Positions 9,442-20,665 of a stretch of DNA of 64,000 nt are shown here, in pieces. Positions within the stretch are counted from its first letter, which is position 1. Each line of letters opens with the position of its first letter. The notes beneath the pieces are model-generated. The model had not been told where the DNA came from. It saw only the letters and a list, made by a program, of their open reading frames with translations, and did not search any database. Position numbers and translations under genes: made by a program. This stretch comes from Sulfurisoma sp963709555 (GTDB taxonomy: Bacteria; Pseudomonadota; Gammaproteobacteria; Burkholderiales; Rhodocyclaceae): assembly GCA_963709555.1 (NCBI GenBank), contig CAVPWR010000008.1:937466-1001465 (forward strand), read 5' to 3'.

Positions 9442-9852
9442 GGGTTCCGGTTTGCCGTCCCGCGACGGCGTGCCCGGCGGCCCGAAGTGGCGCCGGTGGC
9501 GTCTTCCCGGGACGTTGTCTTTACCGCTCAGCCTGTTCCGACAGGTATCTTGCGGAGGACTTTGGACGGAAAAAGCGGCTTGATTTGTTATCGCCGACCC
9601 CTCCAGCGACCGAACGGGTATCTCGCTCGCCCGAAGCAGCGATAGTACTTGATTGCGCGCAATTGCAGAACACCGCGTGGCGCCGCGCCAGCCAGCACCG
9701 AGCGCGACGCCGCCTGAATCGACATACCCGACAAACCGGTTGCATCGAATCTTCCAAGCCGATGGCTTCATTCACCACAACCTGACATAGTCCGCCGCCT
9801 GACAAGGGCGGCGCGCGGTGTGTCGCGTCCTGCGTTGCGCGCGGGAGCACAC
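9442..9852 (+). other. Long 5' leader of rne
   Basis: This stretch of about 410 bp has no credible gene. In E. coli the rne leader is a 361-nt structured RNA through which RNase E represses its own mRNA. Here a clear hairpin lies at 9793-9813 (CGCCGCC, loop, GGCGGCG), about 40 nt before the start codon, and a GTCCCG/CGGGAC pair spans roughly 9461-9520. The autoregulatory role is inferred from position, not seen. Confidence 0.5.
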
Positions 9853-12560
9853 ATGAAACGCATGCTTTTCAATGCGACGCAAGCCGAGGAACTCCGCGTC
9901 GCGATCGTCGATGGTCAGAAACTGATCGACCTCGACATCGAATCGGCCTCGAAGGAACAACGCAAGAGCAACATCTACAAGGCGGTCATCACCCGCATCG
10001 AGCCCAGTCTCGAAGCCGCCTTCGTCGATTACGGCGCCGAGCGCCATGGTTTCCTGCCGTTCAAGGAAATCTCACGCAATTACTTCAAGCCGGGCGTCGA
10101 TGCCGGCAAGGCGCGCATCCAGGACGTTCTCAGCAATGGCCAGGAACTCATCGTCCAGGTCGAAAAGGACGAGCGCGGCAACAAGGGCGCGGCACTGACC
10201 ACCTATGTCAGCCTCGCCGGCCGTTACCTGGTGCTGATGCCCAACAACCCCCGCGGCGGCGGCGTCTCGCGCCGCGTCGAGGGCGAGGAGCGGCAGGAAC
10301 TGCGCGAGGTGATGGACGAACTCGACGTGCCCAACGGCATGAGCCTGATCGCCCGCACCGCCGGCATCGGCCGTGGCGCCGAAGAGCTGCAGTGGGACCT
10401 CAACTACCTGATGCAGTTGTGGACCGCCATCGAGGGCGCGGCCAAGGGCCAGTCCGGCGCCTTCCTGATCTATCAGGAATCGAGCCTGGTCATCCGCGCC
10501 ATTCGCGACTACTTCCACGCCGAAATCGGCGAGATCCTGATCGACACCGACGACGTCTTCGAGCAGGCGCAACAGTTCATGGCCCACGTGATGCCGGGCA
10601 ACGTCGCCCGCGTCAAGCGCTACCGCGACGACGTGCCGCTGTTCTCGCGCTTCCAGATCGAACACCAGATCGAGTCGGCCTACTCGCGCCAGGTCACCCT
10701 GCCCTCGGGCGGCGCCATCGTCATCGACCACACCGAGGCCCTGGTCTCGGTCAACGTGAACTCGGGCCGCGCCACCAAGGGCAGCGACATCGAGGAAACC
10801 GCGTTGCGCACCAACTGCGAGGCCGCCGACGAGATCGCCCGCCAACTCCGCCTGCGCGACCTCGGTGGCCTGATCGTCATCGACTTCATCGACATGGAGT
10901 CGTCGAAGAACCAGCGTGAAGTCGAGAACCGGCTGCGCGACGCCCTCTATTTCGACCGCGCCCGCGTCCAGACCGGCAAGATCTCGCGCTTTGGCCTGCT
11001 CGAACTGTCACGCCAGCGGCTGCGTCCGGCCCTGGCCGAAACCAGCTACATCACCTGCCCCCGCTGCACCGGCACCGGCCACATCCGCTCGACCGAATCG
11101 GCTGCGCTGCATATCCTGCGCATCCTCGAAGAGGAATCGATGAAGGAAAACACCGGGGCGCTGCATTGCCAGGTGCCTGTCGATGTCGCCACCTTCCTCC
11201 TCAACGAGAAGCGCGTCGATATCGCCAAGATCGAGGTGCGCCACCGCATCAACCTGGTGATCGTCCCCAACCGCCATCTCGAAACACCACAACACGAGAT
11301 CGTGCGGCTGCGCCACGACCAGCTCAACCAGGAAGGCATGGTTCTGGCGAGCTACCAGATGGTCGAAAAGGCACAGAAGGAAGCCGAAGAATCCACCTAC
11401 CAGCCGCCCTCAGCGCAGACCGAAACCAAGGCGATCAGGCAGGAAGCGGCGGTCAAGGGCATCACCCCCGACCAGCCCGCACCCATCGTCGAGCCCAAGG
11501 CGAGCAAGCAGGAAGCGGCAGCCAGGGCCGAGCCGAGCCCCGGCCTGTTTGCCCGCATCTTCTCCTTCTTCGGTGGCGGCAAGCAGGAAGAGCCCGTCGT
11601 CGTGCCCAAGGCCGAGGACAAGCCCCCCCGGCGTGACCGTGGCGAGCGGGGCGACCGCGACCGCGGCGGCCGTGATCGCGGTGGCCGCAGCCGCGGCGGC
11701 CGCGAGGGCCGTGACAACCGCGAGGGACGCGAGGAGCGCCCGGGTCGCGGCGGCGAACGCACTGAACCGCGTGCCCAGCAACCGAAGCGCGAGCCGACGG
11801 CCGAAGGCGCCGAAGGTCAGCGCGAAGGTCGGCGTCAACGCGGCGAACGCAAGGAACGCGGCGAGCGTGGCGGCCAGCCGCAGCAACGCCCCGAGACCGC
11901 AGCAACGGAGACCCCCATCCTGGTCGTGCCGACAGCCGAGACAGTCGGCGTGCAGGGCGGCGACGGGCAGGGCGACAACCGTCGCCGCCGTGGCCGTGGC
12001 CGTGGTGGCCGCAGCGAGCGCCGCCCGGACGAAGTTGCCGGCAGCGTGACGCCGGCCACCACGAGAGCACCACCGAGGCTGCGATGACGGAAGTCCCCGC
12101 CGTCGAAACCGTGATGGAGCCGACTCCGACCCGGGTCGAAGTTCCTGTGGAAACCGCGGTCGAGAGCATCCAGGCCACCGTTGCGCCAGCGCCGACTTTC
12201 TCAGCCCCGGTCGAGATGGAGGAACCCGCGGCTACTGCGGCTCCGCTCGCCGCCTCAAGCGAGCCGGTTACGGTCGCCGTGGAAACTCCCGCTCCGCTCC
12301 CGGTCGTGGTTGAAGCCCCCACCCCGGCTCCAGCCGTAATCGAGCCGGTCGTTTCCGCACCAGCGATGGCTGCCCCGGTCGCCCCGGTGGATATGTCGGC
12401 CTCGCTGCAACAGGCCGGTCTCGTCCTGATCGAGACTGCCGCTGCTCAGCGTTCGGTCGAGCCCATCGTCGTGCCGCAGCCTGCACTCGGACGCAAGCCG
12501 AAGCCCGTGGTGACCGTCGCCAGCGAACCGCTGCAGATGGTGGAAACCAAGCAGAACTGA
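9853..12560 (+). CDS. rne: Ribonuclease E, frameshift in the C-terminal tail
   Basis: Endoribonuclease that initiates mRNA decay and rRNA processing. It starts MKRMLFNATQAEELRVAIVDG; the S1 domain covers about residues 36-120, the DNase-like catalytic region has GGLIVIDFIDM with Asp near 344, and the zinc-link is CPRCTGTG (Cys402, Cys405). From about residue 590 the tail is Arg-Gly-rich (RDRGGRDRGGRSRGG), expected to bind RNA and partner proteins. Near 12060 the frame shifts; the Pro/Glu/Val-rich sequence from there to 12560 (ending QMVETKQN) reads as the true C-terminus. Confidence 0.93.
12185..12199 (-). repeat. Dispersed 15-bp word, copy 2 (inside the rne tail)
   Basis: Exact AAAGTCGGCGCTGGC on the minus strand; the rne coding strand reads its complement as APAPTF. 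It lies in the low-complexity tail, where sequence constraint is weak. Confidence 0.8.
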
Positions 12561-12595
12561 TGCAACGGTCCGGCGCATACCGCGCCGGCAAATGA

Positions 12596-12624
12596 AACGG
12601 GTACGCTGCGGCGTGCCCGTTTTT
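12596..12624 (+). terminator. Bidirectional rho-independent terminator
   Basis: AACGGGTACGC, a short loop, and GCGTGCCCGT followed by a T tract lie between the convergent rne and phosphatase genes. The complementary A run on the other side lets it serve both strands. A second GC hairpin (CCGGCGC/GCGCCGG, about 12570-12588) precedes it. Confidence 0.75.
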
Positions 12625-13096
12625 ACTTGCGGGACAGGCTTTTCACCAACCCCAACGCCGCATCCTCGACCATATCGAGAACATGCTCGAAGCCATCGGC
12701 ACCACCGTAGTAGGGATCGGGCACCTCGCGTTCGCTGAAATTTGAAGAATATTCCAGCAGCAAAGCCAGTTTGTGGCGGTGCTCGGCCGGACACGCCCGA
12801 CGCAGCAGGGTCAGATTGTCCCGGTCCATCGCAAGGATGAAGTCGAAGCGCACGAAATCGAATTCGGACACCTGCCGTCCCCGCAGCGCGGAGATATCGT
12901 AGCCCCGGCCCGCCGCCGCCTGCTGCGCCCGAACATCGGGTGGTGCGCCGACATGATAATCATGCGTTCCGGCGGAATCGATCTCCACTTCGGACAGCAA
13001 TCCGGCCCGATCCAGATAGGCGCGCACTACGCCTTCCGCCGTGGGCGATCGGCAGATATTGCCCATGCAGACAAACAAAACTCTTTTTTTAACCAT
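12623..13096 (-). CDS. Low-molecular-weight protein tyrosine phosphatase
   Basis: Cytoplasmic phosphatase using a cysteinyl-phosphate intermediate. The signature P-loop is VCMGNICRSPTAEG (CxxxxxR plus S), and the general-acid Asp is in REVPDPYYGG near the C-terminus. It is about 157 residues, normal for the family. The start could be the ATG at 13094-13096 (MVKKRVLFV) or another ATG three codons upstream; neither has a strong ribosome site. It is convergent with rne and shares its terminator. Confidence 0.93.
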   Translation of the reverse strand: MVKKRVLFVCMGNICRSPTAEGVVRAYLDRAGLLSEVEIDSAGTHDYHVGAPPDVRAQQAAAGRGYDISALRGRQVSEFDFVRFDFILAMDRDNLTLLRRACPAEHRHKLALLLEYSSNFSEREVPDPYYGGADGFEHVLDMVEDAALGLVKSLSRK

Positions 13097-13291
13097 ATTT
13101 ATCAATTACTTGTAAATTCAGGGCAACGCCTTCGAGGGCATTTTTCATGTGAGCTATCGTGACATACACCACCGGCGGCATCAAGGCCTCCATCCGCGCC
13201 AAAACCCACGGACACGCCTGAAGGCTGAAATTTCCGTAGGTGCCTTGCGCTCCGATGGCTATCATGCGCATCCTCAAAGAAATACGCCCCC

Positions 13292-14977
<1,686 letters not shown>

Positions 14978-15562
14978 ATGGCGAACCCCCTTGCCAATCT
15001 GCGTGCACTGGCTGGCGCTGCCATCAGCGCAGCCCTGCTGCTTGGCGCAGCCCTTCCGGCTCTCGCCGCCCCTCCCGCCCCCGACGTGGAAATCGTCAAT
15101 GCCGAATTCGGCATCTTCGAGGACGACGGATCGGATCAAATCGGCTTCGGCGTGACCAGCGAAATTCCATTCAGCCGCGGGCAGCCCTACGGCTGGCTGA
15201 TCGAGGTCAAGACGACGAAAAAAACACTGGCCGTCCGGGAAGAACTCCTGATGCTGCAGGACACCGTCGCAACTCCCGGCAGCGACCCGAGTGAGGCTGT
15301 GCGTGAGTCCATCCTTGGCTTGAACGAAAGTCGCGTGCCGGTATCCGATGGCATGATTTTCGGTGAGCGCAGGATAAAAGCGGAAGACAAGGCCGGACGC
15401 TACCGGCTGCGGGTCTATGTCGAGCGCAAGCTGACGGCGACATTTGACTACAGTGTCCTGGCGCCAGGACCTTCTTCATCACCCGAAACAAATTCCGCGA
15501 GCAACCCACCGCCAAGGAAATCGCCGCCGGGGAGCACAAAGAAGGCTGGAAGGAAAATGTAA
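14978..15562 (+). CDS. Secreted protein of unknown function
   Basis: 194 residues, starting directly after the ABC-F stop, so probably cotranscribed. Residues 1-31 form a classical signal peptide (Ala/Leu-rich core, ALPALAA-APP cleavage site). The mature part is mixed polar with EIVNAEFGIFEDD near its start, and the C-terminus is Ser/Pro/Lys-rich. I recognise no catalytic motif. The composition suggests a periplasmic beta-rich protein. Confidence 0.7.
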   Translation: MANPLANLRALAGAAISAALLLGAALPALAAPPAPDVEIVNAEFGIFEDDGSDQIGFGVTSEIPFSRGQPYGWLIEVKTTKKTLAVREELLMLQDTVATPGSDPSEAVRESILGLNESRVPVSDGMIFGERRIKAEDKAGRYRLRVYVERKLTATFDYSVLAPGPSSSPETNSASNPPPRKSPPGSTKKAGRKM

Positions 15563-15655
15563 GCGCGCTCTGCACCGCGCGCACTCGATCTCGTGCATGC
15601 CTTTCCGTCCTGGCAAGGGGTGTATATTCATCACCGGACTGCAAGAGATCGCATC

Positions 15656-17866
15656 ATGCCCATTCCCGTCCCCGCCCGCCTGTCGCCTAACCTCGCCGGT
15701 GATTTCTGGGGCGGCCTCGCGGCGATGCTGGTGGCCCTGCCTTCGGCCATCGCCTTCGGTGTCACTATCTACTCTCCTTTGGGTGGCTCCTACGCCGCCT
15801 ACGGCGCGCTGGCCGGCATACTCGGCGCCACCGCGCTCGGGCTGATCGCGCCGGCACTGGGCGGCACCCAGCGGCTGATCACGGCACCCTGCGCTCCGGC
15901 CGCCGCGGTGCTCTCGGCCTTCGCCATCGAGTTCCTGCACCAGGGCGCCGCGCTCGAAGCCACGCTGCTGATGCTGGTGATCATCGGTCTCATGGCCGGA
16001 ACCCTGCAGGTGATCTTCGGCACGGTCGGCCTCGGCCGCTTGATCAAGTACATGCCCTACCCCGTGGTCAGCGGCTATCTCTCGGGCGTCGGGCTGATCA
16101 TCATCGCCAGCCAGGTGCCGAAGCTTCTCGGCGTACCCAAGGACATCCACTTCTGGCAGTCGCTGGTCGCAGCCGACGCGTGGCGCTGGCAGGGCATCGT
16201 CGTCGGCGCGATCACCATCATCGTCATGGTCGGTGCGCCGAAGGTGACGCGGCGCGTGCCGGCAGCCATTCTCGGCCTCGCCGCCGGCGTGGCGGCCTAT
16301 TTCGGCCTCGGCCTGTTCGACCCGACCCTGCTGGTGGTCGAAGGCAACCGCCTGATCGTCGGTCCCATGGGCGGAGGCGGGGGCGGCTTCACCGACGCCT
16401 TCATGGGGCGCGTCAACGCCATGGCGGATATCGAGCTCTCCCAACTGCAGATGCTGCTGGTGCCGGCGCTGACGCTGGCGGTGCTGCTGTCCATCGACAC
16501 CCTGAAGACCTGCGTCGTGCTCGACGCCCTGACTCGCTCGCGCCACAACTCCAACCGCGAACTGGTCGCCCAGGGCCTGGGCAACATCGCTTCGGCCGTG
16601 GTCGGCGGCATCCCCGGTGCCGGCACCATGGGCGCAACACTGGTAAACATGTCCAGCGGCGCCGCCAGCCGGGTATCGGGCGTGATGGAGGGCGTGCTGG
16701 CGCTGGTCGCGTTCCTCGTCCTCGGTTCGCTGATCGCCTGGGTGCCGGTGGCGGCGCTGGCCGGCATCCTGATCGTCATCGGCGTGCGCATGATCGACCG
16801 CCACAGCCTGCAGTTGCTCAAGTCGCACCACACCATCCTGGATTTCTTCGTCATCCTGTCGGTGGTGACGGTGGCGCTGACCGTCGGCCTGATTCCCGCC
16901 TCGGCCACCGGCATCGTGCTGGCGATCTTCCTTTTCATCCGCGAGCAGATCGGCGGCAGCATCATTCGCCGCAAGGCCTACGGCAACCAGAGCTTCTCCA
17001 AGCAGATCCGCCTGCAGGAGGAAATGGAAGTGCTCGAGCAGCGCGGCGACCAGGCGGTGATCTTCGAACTGCAGGGCGCCCTCTTCTTCGGCACCACCGA
17101 CCAGCTCTACACCATCCTCGAGCCCGAGCTCAAGACGCGCAAGTACATCGTGCTCGACATGCGCCGGGTGCAGACGATCGACGTCACCGCCGCCCACATG
17201 CTCGACCAGATCCGCGACATGATGGACGAGAAGGACGGCTTTCTCGTCTTCAGCCAGTTGCCGCAGAACCTCCCCTCCGGCCGCGACATGCAGCACTACT
17301 TCGACCAGACCGGCCTGGCGCCATCGAAGAGCGCGGCGCGAATTTTCGACGAACTCGATGGGGCGCAGGAGTGGATCGAGAACCGGATACTCAAGGAAGC
17401 CGCGCTCGAACGCGCCGAGGAGAAACCTCTCGACCTGCACGAACTGGAACTGTTCAAGGGCCGCAAGGAGGCGACGCTGGCAGCGCTCGAAGTCCACTTC
17501 GAAAAGCGCGCGTGTCCGGCCGGTGAAAAGATCTTCGCCCGCGGCGATGCCGGTGACGAACTGTTCCTGATCCGCCGCGGTTCGGTGCGCATCATGCTGC
17601 CGCTCAACGGCAAGCAGGCGCGCCACATCAGCACCTTCGGCCGCGGCGACTTCTTCGGTGAAATGGCCTTCCTCGACGGTGACGCCCGCTCGGCCGACGC
17701 CATCGCCTTCACCGACGTCGACCTCTTCGTCCTCTCGCGCAAGACCTTCGAAGTCCTCGCCGACGAGCACAAGAAAGTGGCCGTGAAGCTGATGGAGGGC
17801 TTGGCCAGCGTGCTCGCCGGCCGGCTGCGCTACGCCAACGCCGAACTGCAGGCGCTGGAGTCGTAG
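15656..17866 (+). CDS. SulP-family anion transporter with STAS and cyclic-nucleotide-binding domains
   Basis: Inner-membrane secondary transporter of the SulP/SLC26 family (sulfate, bicarbonate or other anions; substrate not readable). Residues about 1-430 are multi-span, opening with LSPNLAGDFWGGLAAMLVALPSAIAFG. A STAS domain follows at about 455-565 (VIFELQGALFFGTTDQLY) and a cNMP-binding domain at about 605-735 (FARGDAGDELFLIRRGSVRI, GRGDFFGEMAFLDGDARSA). The ATG at 15656 was chosen over one 21 codons upstream because it matches the start of the transporter domain. Confidence 0.92.
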   Translation: MPIPVPARLSPNLAGDFWGGLAAMLVALPSAIAFGVTIYSPLGGSYAAYGALAGILGATALGLIAPALGGTQRLITAPCAPAAAVLSAFAIEFLHQGAALEATLLMLVIIGLMAGTLQVIFGTVGLGRLIKYMPYPVVSGYLSGVGLIIIASQVPKLLGVPKDIHFWQSLVAADAWRWQGIVVGAITIIVMVGAPKVTRRVPAAILGLAAGVAAYFGLGLFDPTLLVVEGNRLIVGPMGGGGGGFTDAFMGRVNAMADIELSQLQMLLVPALTLAVLLSIDTLKTCVVLDALTRSRHNSNRELVAQGLGNIASAVVGGIPGAGTMGATLVNMSSGAASRVSGVMEGVLALVAFLVLGSLIAWVPVAALAGILIVIGVRMIDRHSLQLLKSHHTILDFFVILSVVTVALTVGLIPASATGIVLAIFLFIREQIGGSIIRRKAYGNQSFSKQIRLQEEMEVLEQRGDQAVIFELQGALFFGTTDQLYTILEPELKTRKYIVLDMRRVQTIDVTAAHMLDQIRDMMDEKDGFLVFSQLPQNLPSGRDMQHYFDQTGLAPSKSAARIFDELDGAQEWIENRILKEAALERAEEKPLDLHELELFKGRKEATLAALEVHFEKRACPAGEKIFARGDAGDELFLIRRGSVRIMLPLNGKQARHISTFGRGDFFGEMAFLDGDARSADAIAFTDVDLFVLSRKTFEVLADEHKKVAVKLMEGLASVLAGRLRYANAELQALES

Positions 17867-17869
17867 CGA

Positions 17870-17884
17870 AAAGTCGGTACTGGC
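17870..17884 (+). repeat. Dispersed 15-bp word, copy 3 (variant, intergenic)
   Basis: Reads AAAGTCGGTACTGGC, two mismatches to the consensus, followed by the usual GGCACGCCG. It lies just after the sulP stop, between convergent genes. Confidence 0.65.
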
Positions 17885-17914
17885 GGCACGCCGATCAGCC
17901 CGGACGGCTGGTGC

Positions 17915-18394
17915 TCAAAGCCCCAGGTCGCCAAGTCCCGGGTGATCGTCGGGACGTCGCCCCAGCGGCCAGTGAAATTTGCGTTCCGACTCCTTGATGG
18001 GCAAATCGTTGATGCTGGCGTAGCGATACCGCATCAGTCCGTTGTCATCGAACTCCCAGTTCTCGTTGCCGTAGGAGCGATACCAGTGCCCGGAGTCGTC
18101 ATGCCACTCGTAGGCAAAGCGCACGGCGATGCGGTTCCCGGTAAAAGCCCAGAGCTCCTTGATCAATCGGTAGTCGAGTTCCCTTGCCCATTTTCGGGTC
18201 AGGAACTGCACGATCTCGGCCCGCCCCCGCGGAAACTCGGCACGGTTGCGCCACTGGCTATCCTGGGTATAGACGAGTGAAACCCGCTGCGGATCACGGC
18301 TGTTCCACCCGTCCTCGGCCAAGCGCACCTTCTGGATCGCCGTCTCCCTGCTGAATGGCGGCAGCGGCGGCCGAACCTCGGTCTCTTGGCTCAT
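17915..18394 (-). CDS. DUF1348 (NTF2/SnoaL-like) protein
   Basis: 159-residue member of the DUF1348 family, a cone-shaped NTF2-like fold of unknown activity. Diagnostic stretches are RLAEDGWNSRDPQRVSLVYT, WRNRAEFPRGRAEIV, RFAYEWHDDSGHWYRSYGNE and the C-terminal INDLPIKESERKFHWPLG. It follows cynS by 9 bp and is probably the last gene of the cyanate operon; no role in cyanate breakdown is known to me. Confidence 0.88.
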   Translation of the reverse strand: MSQETEVRPPLPPFSRETAIQKVRLAEDGWNSRDPQRVSLVYTQDSQWRNRAEFPRGRAEIVQFLTRKWARELDYRLIKELWAFTGNRIAVRFAYEWHDDSGHWYRSYGNENWEFDDNGLMRYRYASINDLPIKESERKFHWPLGRRPDDHPGLGDLGL

Positions 18395-18403
18395 CGTCCG
18401 CAC

Positions 18404-18847
18404 TCAATAGGTCTTGTACGGCAGGAACTTGCCCGACATCACGATATTCACGCGGTCGCCCGCCGCATTGGGCTCGCGCTTCATGTCCATCTTGAAGTCG
18501 ATCGCGCTCATGATGCCGTCGCCGAATTCTTCGTGGATCAACTCCTTGAAGGTGGTGCCGTAGACGCTGATCAGTTCGTAGAAGCGGTAGATCAGCGGAT
18601 CGGTCGGTACGGATGTCGGCAGCGAGCCCTTGTAGGGCACGACCTGCAGCAGCGCGACGGCTTCCGCCGGCAGGCCGAAGACCTTGCCGACCGTGGTTGC
18701 CTGCTTCTTGTCGAAGGTCATCTGGCCGAGGCAGCCGGCGGTGACCCACTCCTTGGAAAGGCCGACCTTCTTCGCCACGTCGGCCCACTTGATGCCCTTC
18801 TGGATCCTGGCGGCGACGATCATTTCGGTGACATCGTTGCGGTTCAT
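18404..18847 (-). CDS. cynS: Cyanase (cyanate hydratase)
   Basis: Converts cyanate and bicarbonate to carbamate and CO2; the carbamate yields ammonia and a second CO2. It is 147 residues with an N-terminal helix-turn-helix-like domain and the C-terminal catalytic domain: LIYRFYELISVYGTTFKELIHEEFGDGIMSAIDF carries the Arg, Glu and Ser expected in the decameric active site. It is intact, 16 bp after the transporter ATPase gene, so import and hydrolysis are coupled in one operon. Confidence 0.98.
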   Translation of the reverse strand: MNRNDVTEMIVAARIQKGIKWADVAKKVGLSKEWVTAGCLGQMTFDKKQATTVGKVFGLPAEAVALLQVVPYKGSLPTSVPTDPLIYRFYELISVYGTTFKELIHEEFGDGIMSAIDFKMDMKREPNAAGDRVNIVMSGKFLPYKTY

Positions 18848-18863
18848 GCTGTTCTCCTGATAA

Positions 18864-19793
18864 TCAATGGTTGACGACTTGCTTCAATTGCGGGGAATGC
18901 TTGTCGGTGGGAAGCGGCAGGACGGTTGCACCCTCGCCCTCCAGACCCGGCTGGACCACGGGCGGGTTCTTCGCGTCGTGGAACATCTCGGCCTCGGCGC
19001 CGGCGTAGGTCCTGGAGCGATTGACGAGAAAGTCGACGAGGTGGTTGCGGATCTTGTAGTACTGGGGATCGTGATGGATGCCGGCGCGGGTGCGGCTCCT
19101 GGGCATGGTGACCTCGACGATCTCGGCGATCTTGGCGTGCGGGCCGTTGCTCATCAGCACGATCTTGTCGGCGAGCAGGATCGCCTCGTCGACGTCGTGG
19201 GTGATCATGAACACAGTCTGGTGAGTGGCCTGAACGATCTTCAGCAATTCGTCCTGGATGGTGCCGCGCGTCAGCGCATCGAGCGCACCGAAGGGCTCGT
19301 CGAGCAGCAGCATCTTGGGCTGGATGGCGAAGGCCCGCGCAATGCCGACGCGCTGTTTCATGCCGCCGGAGAGTTCCGCCGGCTTCTTGTGGATGGCGTG
19401 ACCGAGGCCGACCATCTCCAGATACTGCGTGCAATGTGCCGTCACCTTGTCCTTGCTCCAGTCCGGCCACTTCGAGTTGACGCCGAAAGCCACATTGCCG
19501 AGAACCGTCATCCACGGCATCAGCGCGTGGCTCTGGAACACCACGCCACGGTCGAGGCTCGGCCCGATCACCTCCCGGCCGTCCATGATCACGTTGCCGG
19601 CGCTGGCCTCCTCGAGGCCGGCCAGCACGTTGAGGATGGTGGTCTTGCCGCAGCCGGAGTGGCCGATGATGCAGACGAATTCGCCCTTGTCGATGTGGAA
19701 GTGGATGTCTTCGAACACCGGCGGGTTGGCTTGGCCGGCGTCGGCCGGATAGACCTTCTTCAGCGCCTCGACGGTCAGAAAATGAGCACTCAT
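18864..19793 (-). CDS. Nitrate/cyanate-type ABC transporter ATP-binding protein
   Basis: ATPase of an NrtD/CynD/TauB-like importer, 309 residues. Walker A is GHSGCGKTTILN, the signature is LSGGMKQRVGIARA, and Walker B is LLLDEPFGALD. A C-terminal extension of about 50 residues after the ATPase core (SRTYAGAEAEMF onward) is typical of the NrtD branch. The start ATG at 19791-19793 begins MSAHFLTVEALKKVYPAD. Its position directly before cynS suggests cyanate as substrate; nitrate or nitrite cannot be excluded. Confidence 0.92.
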   Translation of the reverse strand: MSAHFLTVEALKKVYPADAGQANPPVFEDIHFHIDKGEFVCIIGHSGCGKTTILNVLAGLEEASAGNVIMDGREVIGPSLDRGVVFQSHALMPWMTVLGNVAFGVNSKWPDWSKDKVTAHCTQYLEMVGLGHAIHKKPAELSGGMKQRVGIARAFAIQPKMLLLDEPFGALDALTRGTIQDELLKIVQATHQTVFMITHDVDEAILLADKIVLMSNGPHAKIAEIVEVTMPRSRTRAGIHHDPQYYKIRNHLVDFLVNRSRTYAGAEAEMFHDAKNPPVVQPGLEGEGATVLPLPTDKHSPQLKQVVNH

Positions 19794-19804
19794 CGCCTTG
19801 TTCC

Positions 19805-20648
19805 CTATTCCCGGTAGGTGACGAGCTTCTGCAGCGCGCCGAAGATCATGTCCAGGCCCATGCCGACCACACCGATCATCACCACGGCGAAGATCACGTT
19901 GGGCAGCGCCAGGTTGTTCCACTCGTTCCAGACGAAGTAGCCGATGCCGGTGCCGCCGACCAGCATCTCCGCGGCGACGATGACCAGCCAGGCAATGCCC
20001 ATCGAGATGCGCATGCCGGTGACGATGGTCGGTGCCGCCGCCGGCAGGATCACCAGAAAGGCCTTGCGCAGCGGGCTCACCTCCAGCGTGCGGGCGACAT
20101 TGATCCAGTCGCGGCGCACCGAAGCAACGCCGAATGCCGTGTTGATCAGCATCGGCCAGATCGAGCAGATGAAGATGACGAAGATGCCGGAGATTGCCGA
20201 GTCCTTCAGGCTGTAGAGCGCCAGAGGCATCCAGGCCAGCGGCGAGATCGGTTTCAGCACCTGGATGAAGGGGTTGAAGGCCTGGAACAACAACGGCGAC
20301 ATGCCGATGAGTGAAGCCCAGCGGCAGCGCCACGATCACCGCCAGCACAAAGCCGAGGCCGACGCGGGCCAGCGAATGCGCCATCTGGATGCCGATGCCC
20401 TTGTCGTTGGGCCCTTGATCGTAGAACGGGTCCGACAGGTATTCGACGAAGGCCGGCCCACCTTGGCCGGCGGCGGAAAGCCGTCGGTCTTTTCCGCCCC
20501 TTGCCCATCATCGCCGCGTATTCCGCATCGGCGGCGCGAGCGCGGCGGATTCCTTCGGCAGCGTGGCCAACTGCCACGCGCCGAGGAAGATCGGCGAAGA
20601 GCAGCAGCGAGATAAGGGCCGCCTTGAGGGTTTGCGCCTTGAACGCAT
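19805..20648 (-). CDS. Nitrate/cyanate-type ABC transporter permease, several frameshifts
   Basis: Inner-membrane permease of the NrtB/CynB/SsuC family. The start ATG at 20646-20648 has a GGAGGA ribosome site 7 bp upstream. The N-terminal part is scattered over several frames (KAQTLKAALISLLLF, then FLGAWQLATLPKES, then GKGIGIQMAHSLARVGLGFVLAVIVALPLG), with indels at about 20640, 20590, 20550, 20490 and 20460, mostly in G or C runs. From about 20300 it is clean: PISPLAWMPLALYSLKDSAI and the family's EAA-like loop. This is the most error-dense gene in the window. Confidence 0.85.
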
Positions 20649-20665
20649 GACGTCTTCCTCCGTGC

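Noticed and set aside
13089..13277. 62-codon open frame upstream of the tyrosine phosphatase on the same strand
   Set aside because: No recognisable domain or ribosome site, and it overlaps the phosphatase start; left unannotated.
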